NCBI RefSeq assembly: GCF_026151205.1
Contig: NC_087082.1
Location: forward strand, 15,967,365-16,031,364
Source of the DNA: Bolinopsis microptera
Taxonomy: Eukaryota > Ctenophora > Tentaculata > Lobata > Bolinopsidae
DNA: 64,000 nt
Direction: 5' to 3'
Shown: positions 1-12,000 of the stretch, piece by piece
Layout of the letters: the number at the start of each line of letters is the position of its first letter
How positions within the stretch are numbered: position 1 is the stretch's first letter
The notes under the pieces: model-generated
Told to the model about the DNA's origin: nothing
The model's input: the letters and a program-made list of their open reading frames with translations, nothing else
The model's database searches: none
Translations under genes and position numbers: made by a program

Positions 1-240
1 CAGGAGGTGCATTTTGCTCTAAGGTTTTTTTAAACATATTTGATAGATTTACAGATCTGGCTTGACAAAAATTTTCAGAAACATCATGTTGCCGGGAAGC
101 AAAAAATCCGATGAGTTTTTAGGGGGGTGGGGTAGGGGGTTTGAGGGGGGTTGGGAAGGGTTGTCACAATGACGAGAAATTTTTTGCAAAAAATTAAACA
201 ATCTTTATTTGTTGATATTATTAACCCCCGTTGCCTAGAG
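1..240. other. left flank, no gene seen
   Basis: Unique AT/G-rich sequence before the satellite. It has G-rich runs near 120-165 but no coding exon or RNA gene that I can support. Confidence 0.5.
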
Positions 241-2790
241 TGGTGGGTCTGCACTTGAGGAAGAGTGGGTCTGGCCGCTAGAATTGGTGGTCTGCAATCT
301 AGAAGTGGGTCTGGCAAACCAGAATGGTGGGTCTACAATCTAGAAGTGGGTCTGGGCAACCAGAATGATGGGTCTGTACCCTTAAAGAGTGGTCTGACAA
401 CCAGAGTGGTGGGTGTGCACTTGAGAATAGTGGGTCCTGGCAGCTAGAATGGTGGGTATGCAATCTAGAAGTGGGTCTGTTAACCAGAATTGTGGGTCAA
501 CACCCTTGAATCGAAGAGTGGGTCTGACAACCAGAATGGTGGGTCTGCACTTGAGAAGAGTGGTTCTTGCGGCTGGAATGGTGGGTCTGCAATCTAGAAG
601 TTGGTCTAGCAACCAGAATTGTGGATCTGCAATCGAGAATGATGAGTCTTCACTCTAGAAGAGTGGGTTCTTCTGACAACCAAATAGTGGGTCTGCACTT
701 GAGAAGATGTGGGTCAGGCGGCTGGAATGGTGGGGTCTGCAATCTAGAAGTTGGTTCTAGCAACAGAATTTTGGATCTGCATTCGAGAATAATAAGTCCT
801 TCACTGAGAAGAGTGGGTCTGGCAGCTAAGAATGTTGGGTATGCAATCTATAAGTGGGTCTGGCAACCAGAACGGTGGGTCTGCAGTCTGCACCCTTAAA
901 GAGGTGGGTCTGACAAACCAGAGTGGTAGATCTGCACTTGAGAAGAGTGGGTCCTGGCCAGCGGAATGGTGGGTCTGCAATCTAGAAGGTGGTCTGGCAA
1001 CCAGAATGGTGGGGTGGTACGTACACCCTTGAAGAGTGGGTCCTGACAACCCGATGGTGGGTCTGGACTTGAGAATGATGGGGTCTTGCAGCTGGAATGG
1101 TAGGTCCTGCAATCTAGAAGTTGGTCTGGCAAACCAGAATGGTGGTGTACGTACACCCTTGAAGAGTGGGGGTCTGACAACCAGAGTGGTGGGTCTGGAC
1201 TTGAGAAGAGTGGGTCTGGCAGCTGGAATGGTGGGTCCTGCAATCTAGAAGTTGGTCTGGCAACCAGAAATGGTGGGTGTACGTACACCCTTGAAGAGTT
1301 AGTCTGACAACCCGAGTGGTGGGGTCTACACTTGAGAAGAGTTGGTCGGCGGCTAGAAGGTAGGGTCTGCGATCTAAAAGTGGGTTCTTGCAGCCAGAAT
1401 GGTGGATCTGCACTTGAGAAGAGTGGGTCTGGTGCAGTCTGCACCCTTAAAGAGTGGGTCTGACAACCAGAGTGGTAGATCTGCACTTGAGGATTAGTGG
1501 GTTTCTGGCAGCTGGAATGGTGGGTCTGCAATCTATAAGTGAGTCTGGCAGCTAGAATTTAGTGGGTCTGAAATCTAGAAGTGGGTCTTGCAACATGAAT
1601 GTGGGTCTGCACCCTTGAAGAGTGGGTCTGGCCAATCAGAAAGGTACGTTCTACTACTCTAGAAGAGTGGGTCTGGCAACCAGAATGGTGAATTTTCGCC
1701 CTAGAAGGGTGAGTCTGGAAACCAGAAAAGGGTGGGTCTACAATCTGGAATAGTGGGTCTGGCAACCAGAATTGCGGGGTCTGCATTCTAGAATAGTGGA
1801 TCTTCACTCTAGAGAGTGGGCCTGGCAACCAAATGGTAAGTCACACTCTGTCACCAGATTTGGGGGTCTATAAACTAGAATAAAGGAGATATGGCTACCA
1901 GAATTGTGGGGTTTGGACACCCGAATGGGGGGTCCTTCACTCTAGAATAATAGTCTGGTGGGTCTACACTTTAGAAAAGATGGGTCTGGCAACTAGATTG
2001 GTGTGTCTGCAATCAATAAGAGTGGGTCTGGCAACCAGAATAGTGGGTCTGCAATCAAGGGAACCAAGATGATTGAGTCTGGCATTCAGAATGTGGGTCT
2101 GCACCTTAGGGTAGTGGGGTCTGGAAACAAGAATGATGGGTCAGAATTCATTGAAATAGGTGGGTCTTCACTCTAGCTAAGTGTGGGTCTGGCAACAAGA
2201 ATGGTGGGTAAGAATTCTAGAATAGTGGGTCTTCACTCTAGAAGAGTGGGTCTGGCAACCAGAAATGGTAAGTTCTACACTCTGTCAAGTTGTCAACCAG
2301 AATTGGGGGGTCTAAACTAGAATATAGGATATATGGCAACCAGAATTGTGCGTCTGGAGTCTAGAGTCTAGAATAGTGGGTCCGGCTACCCGAAAGGTGG
2401 GTCTTCACTCAAGAATAGTGGGTCTGGCAATCGGAAATGGTGCGTCTACACTCTAGAAGAGTGGGGCTGGCAACCAGAATGGTAGGTCTTCGCCTTAGAA
2501 GAGTGGGTCTGGCAACCAGAAAGGTGGGTCTGCATTTTAGAATAGTGGGGTCTTGACTCTATACCTACTGAAGAGTGGGTCTCCTCTCTAGAAGAGTGAA
2601 TCTGGCAACCAAATGGTAATTCTTCACTCTGTCAACCAGAATTGGGGGTCTATGAACTAGAATATAGGAGATATGACAACCAGAATTGTGGTCTGGACTC
2701 TAGAATATTGTGGGTCTGGCAACCAAAATGTTGAGTCTGCACTCTAATAGAGTGGTGTCTGGCAACTAGAATGCAGACACGTAGCCAAGG
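241..2790. repeat. ~40-bp degenerate satellite array
   Basis: Dozens of diverged tandem units are seen. Each is built of two related ~20-bp halves that begin GTGGGTCTG and end in CCAGAATG or CTAGAAG, so the period is about 40 bp with a dimeric sub-structure. Units drift in length and sequence and decay towards the right edge. Open frames across it on both strands are by-products of a repeat with few stops and are not genes. Confidence 0.9.
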
Positions 2791-2989
2791 GGAAGACCCC
2801 CTGGAAAAAAATGAACCCCAAAAAAAAATAGGCCCCCTAGTCCCCATGGTCGCCTGGGTAAGTGGGCTGTGTTTATGACTGTTTAATTAAACGACACGAC
2901 AGGCAAGCGACTGTAGCATTTCGTAAATTATTCCCAAATCCCACTATACAATATGTACTTATTCCATTCAATGTGACAAGTACTGAGTT

Positions 2990-3660
2990 CCCCCCTAGCC
3001 CCCAACTTTATATTATTGTGATGTCTGATTATTACTGCGCCCCCCCAGCCCACCAACCTTGTATTATTGTAATGTCTGATTATTGCTGTCCCACAAATGT
3101 CGTCTGAATCACCCTATTTCTCAAAAATTTTCCGAAGGCCAGGGCTGCGCCTGCCTAGCCCTCAACTTTGTAGTATTGTGATGTCTGAGTATAATTACTG
3201 TCCTACAAATTTCTTTAATGCCAAATGTCGTCTAAAACACATAATTTCTCAAAAATTTTCTTATTGGCTGCGCCCCCACCCCCCCTCCTAGCCAACCAAC
3301 TTTATATTATTGTGATGTCTGATTATTACTGCCCTACTAATTTCTTTAATGCCTAATGTCGTCTGAATCACCCTATTTCTCAAAAATTTTCCGGGGGTTG
3401 CGCCCCCCAGCCCGGCCCACCAACCTTGTATTATTGTAATTGTCTGATTATTGCTGTCCTACAAATGTCGTCTGGAACACCCTATTTCTCAAAATTTTCC
3501 GAAGGCCAGGGCTGGCGCCCCCCAACTCTGTATTATTGTGATGTCTGATTACTTACTGTCCTAACAAATTTCTTTAATGCCAAATGTCGTCTAAACACAT
3601 AATTTCTCAAAAATTTTCTGGGGGGGCTGTGCCTTCCCCCCTCCCTAGCCAACCAAAGGA
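2990..3660. repeat. tandem repeat, ~110-160 bp units
   Basis: About five diverged units share the order: C-rich stretch with CCAACTTTGTATTATTG, then GATGTCTGATTATTACTG, then CAAATGTCGTCTGAA, then ATTTCTCAAAAATTTTC. Some units carry an extra TTTCTTTAATGC segment. It is distinct in sequence from the 40-bp satellite to its left. No coding potential is evident. Confidence 0.8.
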
Positions 3661-6060
3661 GCTTCGCCCCGGCTACGTGTCGAGTCGGGCTACGTGCCCA
3701 GAATCGAAAAAAACTTAAAGGAACCTGTTAACCTGAAAAAAAAGTTTTCCTCATAATTTGACAGATTGTGACAAATAGCAAACTAAGCAATGGAGTCGAA
3801 ATTCCTAAATCTCTAACTGCTCTCTAACGCGTGTAAATAGCGTTTGTATTATTTTGGCGTCTGACGTCACGAAGTCCCTTGCGCGCGCAGAAGAGCTCGT
3901 GAGACTGTATTTTTACAGGTAGAAGAAAATGACATAATACAATGTTTTTCCCCGAATAACTCGAAAAGTAAGTAATTTAGGGTACATGTTGCTTCATAAG
4001 TTGTATATAAACATGGCTTATTCTGCAACAATTTGCACACATTCAAAGACCTTTAGGGCCTTCATAGCCAATTTACCAGATACCCATAGTTTTGCTTGAT
4101 TTCTGGAACCGAAAATCAATTTTTCGCCAATAACTGAAAAAGTAAGCACTTTAAGGCATATGTTTGGTTCGTAAGTCATATATTAATATGCTAATTCCGG
4201 TTCTTTTGGCACCCTGTCTAAAAACTCTACACATCCTCGAAATGGGGTCGCCCACCCCCAATGGTTTTTGGCGAATTTTTTCGAAAAAATAAGGATTTAG
4301 GCCAGTATTGCCAATAACCAAAAAAAACGCAATGCGGGGTCGTTTAAAAGCCTTTTTGAAGTCCACAACCTTTAGAAACAAGGGTCGATTTCGTTATTGG
4401 GGCAAAGGGCGTGGCCCCCGGGGGCCCACTTCAAAAAAATTCCCAAACAAAATCGTTTAACTCCTTTGGGGGGGCGGGGGAAATTTCGTGAGATTGAAAA
4501 TTTTAGGTTCTTTTTCCCTAAAGCCATAAAAAACTGGGGCACCAACTTTTAGAGGAACTTTAGGGAAAAAATAAGCTTTTCAAATTAAGCTGTTTGTGTC
4601 CCTGTAACCGTGGGGACAAGTTTTACAAATTAAAAATCGGAGAATATAAAAAGTGATTTTAGTAAAAATGCTAGCCATATTTTTTTGAATTGTAAATTAA
4701 GTTGGGTCGTTTAAAAACCCCCTCTAAAAACGACGGGGGCCCAAATGGGGCCAAAAAATAAAGGTTTGGAAATTAAGTTTCAGTGGGGGATTGACGAAAA
4801 CGTTGCCCTTGGGGGTTTTTTTTAAATAACCATATTTTATTTTTTTAGTACCGATGTAATCAAAGATAACAACTGGTAAGCCCGTAAGTCTAATCAAAAC
4901 ACCGACCCGTACACTCCCCCATATTTTTAATTTGGTAGACCCGGGAATTTTGGGGGGGAATTTTGCCCCGGGACTGTTTGAAGAACTACTTCTACTAAGG
5001 CCCAGGGACGGCCGAAAAAAAGCCTACTTGCCCTTACTGGCGACCAACATTAAAGTTAAAATTTCTATGCTATAAAAAATAATTTTTCTCCGGAATTTAA
5101 CAAACCCCTACTTATCTAAAACCCTTTTTTTTAAAAACTTAGGTTTCATGGCGGGAAAAAATCGGTACAGCTCCCGCTTGGAAAACAATGAAAACAAACC
5201 AAAATTACACAAAGAATAAGAACTGTAATATCAGAAACTTTCTAACCGTACATTCACCCGCCCTGTTCAAGAACCTATATCACTGCTTTAAATCATGACG
5301 TGAGCACTGTACATCTAATCAGCTATTGCTTTAGTTTGGATGATAGCCAAAACTAAAGGATTTTGGAGAACTAGGGTAATAGTCATATTCTAAAATTTGG
5401 CCGTGAGTTACACGTGTTTTAATGACAACGATAAACATTTGTAACGTATTACGCTATGCCAGCGCGCACTGAGGGACTTCGTGACGTCACGAGGCCACAG
5501 CTTATTATTGCAATACCACGCGTTACCATCGTACGCTAGAGAGTTGGTTCTTTCCGGCGATACGAATTCTTTACCAGTTTGTCCACAGCCTGATTTAATC
5601 TTAGCCAAATTGGAGACTACAAAGTTTTCAGTTACTGGTCTTTAATACCTTAATGAATAACGACGACCTTCTTTATGAAGTTACGAGATGATAATAATTG
5701 GGAGGCAAAGTGGGTATCGGGCTTGGGGCTCATAATGCGCAAAATTTGGCCGCTGTCGAGTGGGTCTGCCTAAAATTCACAGATCTAGCTATGGGTCCGA
5801 GATATTTGTAAAAAAAAAACCTTATTTTGCTCTCAACATCTGTGTTTTGGTGACCCTCAGGTCCTTTGATTACATACGTTTTGTCCTAGAAAATCTGATT
5901 TTATCGGAGTCTTATACTTTTGAGAAGATTTAATGTTGTTCATTCATTGTGTAAATTTGTATGTAATTGATTGATTTGAAAGATTTCAATAAAAAAAGGC
6001 ACGTCACGTGGTAAATATAGGTCACGTGGTAAATAGAGGTTTGACTGATCACTACAAGAT
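3661..6060. other. non-coding region with diverged inverted repeat
   Basis: No gene is recognised. Segments at about 3761-3888 and 5461-5595 are related in inverted orientation: both contain GACGTCACGAAGTCCCT next to GCGCGC, with weaker similarity extending outward. Two diverged direct copies of a ~75-bp segment begin near 3957 and 4131 (AATAACTxGAAAAAGTAAG). About 4200-5170 has the same homopolymer-smeared look as 26.2-34.4 kb and is probably poor consensus. This may be a decayed inverted-repeat transposon, but the ends were not resolved. The 3' end of the kinesin-tail gene should lie near the right side of this block and was not identified. Confidence 0.45.
6001..6037. repeat. tandem 17-18-bp repeat with CACGTG
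   Basis: Two adjacent copies of GTCACGTGGTAAATA lie just downstream of the last recognised exon of the minus-strand kinesin-tail gene. Each holds an E-box-type CACGTG. Regulatory meaning is unknown. Confidence 0.5.
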
Positions 6061-6067
6061 AACTAAC

Positions 6068-9000
6068 CTCGACCCAGAGCTGTAGCCGTGTCATCATCTC
6101 ACTCCATCTATCATAAAGTGGAGCTGAAGCGTTGGTTGTTATAATGGATCCAGTACGAGGCACCTCTCCCATGTCCTCCTCCATTCTCAGTCCCCACACC
6201 TGAGGCAATGTGGGTTACAACAACTGGACAAGGAATAATAATAGGCTTTGGTAGTGTAGTTTGGGTATAGTATAGTTCCTACCTTAATTAAATATTAACT
6301 TCTAAAATCTACGTTAATCCTCCAAAAATCAACAGTTGACAGTTTCCCCTCTAAGTCAAGTTTAAAGACATATTTTGTACACTTTTTGGAGGGAAACGTT
6401 TGACATTTTCAACACTAAGTAAAGATATTTCAGTAACGATTTAGCTGAAAATAAGAACTGAGAGTATTCTAGGACTCCGAAAACAAACCTCCACAGCGAG
6501 TAATCCATCGTTGACATAGTTAAGAAAGCTTTGAGTAACGTTAACAGTGTAGGTCTCCTGGTGCTCAAATACGGCTGTGTTGGTTCGTGGGAGGTGCTGC
6601 TGGAACTCTAGACCGGGCAGGATCATGTCCTTGTGATCCCAGAACTTGTACTGCAATAAAGGTAATTAGGTAATTAGGTAGGTCATTAGGTGATAAGTTA
6701 GTTAGTTAGGTAGGTGATTAGGTAATTATGTAGGTGATTAAGTAATGGTAGAGTTTGGGAGGATGCCAAGTAAATGACTTGAGTCTAAATGAAGAACTGA
6801 AGAACAGATGCAGTGGTTTAAACTATCTTAATTGATATCCCAGATCCAGCGACCAGCACATTATAAATAGATTTAGTCAGGACTTTCAGACAGACTTAAC
6901 GTCTTAACTGCAAGTTGAAAAGATCGCTTTCAGTCACTCGCGTGTATTAAAATATATTTAAAGAACGATTTTCCTAACTTCTTAAATTTACCATCATAAT
7001 CAAAGATTTACAATTTTCTGGGATTTCTTAGTCGCTCCAAATACTCCAAATACTCCAATATAGCAGAGTTTATGAAATCCCAAGAAATTCTCAAACAATC
7101 GTCCGGTAGAGTGGAGACCAATGTCCAGATACAAATAGATTTAACGGTAAATATCTCGTTACTAAGCAACTTAATGATGTGGTTTAATTGTGTTAAGAAG
7201 ATGCACAAGAACTCATTACAAGAACTCATTACCCCAGGGTCATTGAGGTATTACAATGTGACAGGTATGGGTGAGTTATCCGAATATGGGGCTTTTAGCA
7301 GGAGACCAGGGTGATGTTTCATCAGTCCCGGCTGTCACTGTGAATTGGTGACAAACCATTCGGTTCAGTCTAATATCTCAATGACGAATAATTCCGAAGC
7401 CACAATTGTGTCGGATTACTATATTCCACGGACCACAGATAAAAGGTTTAATGAACATGGTGTGTTAATATTACAATTATTGACATACTGACATACCTGG
7501 CAAAATACATAGTTGTTGAGTTTTGTGGGGATTCCGTTAGCTTCAATAACACCTATGTGAACTGTCACCTGAAGGAACAACGAAACTTTAAACTTAACTC
7601 AAAATTTGCTGAGTGAAACTTAAATGTGTTATGTAACCACACACGTTGGAAATTGGTTACTTAAATATTCTAGGATAGAGGAACATAACAATGAATTCAA
7701 TTATTATTAATAGAGATAGCATAGGGGAGAATTACCTAAGCATTACGTTTGATTTCAGGGAGTAACTTAAACTAACACTAGTTATATCAACTAAAACACA
7801 GCTCTACTACCTTTAAGTAGTGTCACCCTGCTTACCTTGCTGCCGATGAGGAGGTCACCTATCGAAGCTGAATCAGTTCCAGTTCTGCTGTGGGTGTTGT
7901 TAGGGTGGGACGAAGACAGACGCTGAAGTTTCACCTTCAAATGGCCGAATACCTGAAAGAGACAATTTTAAATAAGTTGATAGTCTTCTCACGATTAGAG
8001 TTGACTCTGAAGTCTGAATGTCAAAAAATGCGTGCTTTAAACAAAATCTTACTCCCTATCCGATTACGATCCATAGCCATCAAATTCAATTTTCTAGATA
8101 ATTCAAACATGTAATATTTAAAAATAATATTATCGTTCACTAATTGACGTTAAATTTTTCCAAGCAAAGCAAGTGGCGCGTCTGTTCCTTTTATCATGTA
8201 AAATTTTGGGATTTAATGTAGGGTACATTTCGAAGTAAAAAAAGTAATGCATTCGTTGCTTTTTGGAGTATCACTTCAAATATTTTATTATGATTTTAGA
8301 ATATCAGCTAAAGATTTACATTGTCTTTTAATCGTTATTTAATGTGTTTATCGCAGACATATACATTTTTAGAGGACAAATCAATTCAAACAATTTTGTT
8401 TTATATGTTTGGAAATCATTTATTCAGAAAAAAGATTAACATAATAATCATAAACAGAATCATCGAGTGACTTTCACAACAACTAAACTCTAAAACAAAA
8501 GTATATAAGAAAGAGACAGTCTAATTGCTTGCCACAATACATTACTTCAGCAGCACAAAGTTAACTTTTGTACAAAACTGTCCAATCTACAAGGGCTCCA
8601 ATACTTGATAACTCAAGGATCTCAGAACCATGTTCAGAAATTCGGGGAATTAATAAAATATTTAAATATCCTCCACTTAGCAAATGCAAAAAATAGCTAT
8701 GCAATAGTTCCACAACATTCAATAGCTCATCTTGGCTTTAAAATGCACCGCAAACATTCCTGCTGATCATAGAATCCACTCATCTGACACCACTAGTCAA
8801 CTGGTAATAAATTCCTTACATTCCAGCCGATTCCAGGTCCAGTGTCCACTAGTAACCATGGTAACTAGTAACCAGTGTCCACTGGCAACGAACTCTTCAG
8901 AGTCCGTAGATGAGACTACGAAACTCCGAAAAGCTGATAGTCCCGTCAACGTTGAGATCTGCCTCGGCTAGCAGATACATGATGTCTTTTGTTGAGATTC

Positions 9001-12000
9001 CAACATCCGCCTTCTGCATAGCCACCGCAACCTTTAAGAAAGGAAAGATCAACTATGAAAATACAAATATCCACTTAATTGATCCAGGGCTCGACCTAGT
9101 AGTAGAATCACTGAAATTTGTTGGCTGATATCAGTAAAATTTGTCGCTGAAATCCCCTGAATTGATCATTAAAAATATCGATTCGGAAAAATAAGTTAAG
9201 GAATTACTTCCTCATGAGATACTTCTCCATTTCCATCTTCATCTATTAAGTTAAATAAGTCCATAACGTCATCTGTAGTTGGTTTTTCTGATAGTATCTC
9301 CTCGAGACATGCCATCATCTCATCAAAGTCAACAGTTCCGTCCTGATCGGTATCCACCTTTGGAGGAGCTCATTACATAATTGCATAATTAATTTAATAA
9401 TTGTCTAATTAATTAGTTTATTGGGTTTTAAGTAATCAAACGTAAAAGTGCCAAACGATTGCTCACGGCCATTACTTTCATATTAATATGCTGATCTGGA
9501 TTAGGAAATGAAACAAGAATGAAGAAGGTTACCCTAGTTACCCTAGTTACCCTAGTTACCCTAGTTACCCTAGTTACCTTTTCGATCAAAGCCTCAATGT
9601 CCTCTTTCAGTGCGATCACATTGAAGTTAGCATACATCTTCTGTAGTTCATCAAACTCTAGCATTCCGTTCTCATTCACATCGTACGTTGTGAAGAAGTG
9701 TTTCATTTCTTCTTCTTCTTCTGGGGACAGGCCACAGGAGTAGATCTCTGTCATGATGACAAGTCCAATTGTTTTGTCTAAAAGAGCAGCACAACTTTCT
9801 TCCAAAGTGGAAAGATCTTCAACAAATTGTCAATACGGTTGAGCCAAAGACGGCAAACATAAAAACTCGATCTGTCTTGGATTTGGCCAGTGGTATACAG
9901 TCACAGACAATGAAATAATGGTGATATCAAGACCTTTGTCATTGTGATATACAGTCACAGACAATGAAATAATGGTGATATCAAGACCTTTGTCATTAGA
10001 TCGATTGTGGCTCGTTAACCTCCCAACTTGGTAAGATTGGTATTTATTTAAGTACTGGTTAACATCATAGTCATAGGGTGATCATGAGACATATGCTGTG
10101 TTGGGTAGCGGATACAAAACAAGGAAGGTAGACAATATCCAACCAGACGATTTAAGATATAAGGTTACTGTAGCATGTTCTCTATGGTGTTACTATCATA
10201 AAACTGTATAAAATACATGTAAAATCCGGATTGGAGTATTATTTATGAGTCGCATTGTTGTAATGTATTCTGGGTAAAATTATCTTTATCCCGGTTGTTG
10301 CGACAAGTATAAAATACTTAAGTGAGCACTTCTTTATGCGATAAAATGGCAAGGCTTTTAGTAATTCGAAGGTATAAATAGACCGTATGTATATTTATAA
10401 ATATAGATAATATTTATTGTGAAGGCAGCTGTGCTGAGCCGAATGCTGAATTTGCCATTATACATTTTGATGATCATGTCACATAACAAAATGAGATCCG
10501 TTATTCGCTAACAAAATGTAAAATTAAAAATCAAATTTCAATTTAATTACAACAATATTATCACGATTCACGATCTCATTTATATGTTAAGTTGCTCAAC
10601 AAACTCTTCATTTTCAGCGGAGAAGACACATATTATCGTGATATCGAAGGCAAAATTTTAAATTGTGAACAAATAACAACATTTTAACACATTTAACACC
10701 CATTTTTAACACATTTAACACATTAAACACCCATTACAATTTGTTCACAGTCCGTGGATTATACTCCGGAACTCTGAGAAGCTGATGGTCCCGTCATTGT
10801 TGAGATCTGCCTCCTCCAAAAGAAACTTTATGTCTTCTGTTGGGATTCCAACGTCTGCCTTCTACATCGCCACCGCTACCTTCAAGAAAGAGATATTAAT
10901 GGCACATAACTGAAGAGGCGTAATTTACTTTTATCTACAGAATGTGGCACAGTGCAGTGTGGTTCTAAATTAAAGAAGAAGAGTCAACCCCGGCCCCTAG
11001 AACACTGACCTCCTCGTGTGACACCTCCCCCCGGCCCCTAGAACACTGACCTCCTCGTGTGACACCTCCCCCGGCCCCTAGAACACTGACCTCCTCGTGT
11101 GACACCTCCCCCCGGCCCCTAGAACACTGACCTCCTCGTGTGACACCTCCCCCGGCCCCTAGAACACTGACCTCCTCGTGTGACACCTCCCCCCGGCCCC
11201 TAGAACACTGACCTCCTCGTGTGACACCTCCCCCGGCCACCAGAACACTGACCTCCTCGTGTGACACCTCCCCCCGGCCCCTAGAACACTGACCTCCTCG
11301 TGTGACACCTCCCCCCGGCCCCTAGAACACTGACCTTCTCGTGTGCACCTCCCCCCGGCCCCTAGAACACTGACCTCCTCGTGTGACACCTCCCCCCGGC
11401 CCCTAGAACACTGACCTCCTCGTGTGACACCTCCCCCCGGCCCCTAGAACACTGACCTCCTCGTGTGACACCTCCCCCGGCCCCTAGAACACTGACCTCC
11501 TCGTGTGACACCTCCCCCCGGCCCCTAGAACACTGACCTCCTCGTGTGACACCTCCCCCGGCCACCAGAACACTGACCTCCTCGTGTGACACCTCCCCCC
11601 GGCCCCTAGAACACTGACCTCCTCGTGTGACACCTCCCCCCGGCCCCTAGAACACTGACCTTCTCGTGTGCACCTCCCCCCGGCCCCTAGAACACTGACC
11701 TCCTCGTGTGACACCTCCCCCCGGCCCCTAGAACACTGACCTCCTCGTGTGACACCTCCCCCCGGCCCCTACAACACTGACCTCCTCGTGTGACACCTCC
11801 CCCCGGCCCCTAGAACACTGACCTCCTCGTGTGACACCTCCCCCCGGCCCCTACAACACTGACCTCCTCGTGTGACACCTCCCCCCGGCCCCTAGAACAC
11901 TGACCTCCTCGTGTGACACCTCCCCCGGCCCCTAGAACACTGACCTCAGCTCCTCGTGTGACACCTCCCCCGGCCCCTAGAACACTGACCTCCTCGTGTG

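Noticed and set aside
84-1828. Many overlapping open frames on both strands
   Set aside because: They are frames through the 40-bp satellite, with repeat-encoded low-complexity peptides and no start, splice or family support.
9528-9578. Telomere-like CCCTAGTTA repeat
   Set aside because: The unit is 9 bp and not the TTAGGG type, is short, and sits exactly at a splice donor, so it is a local microsatellite.
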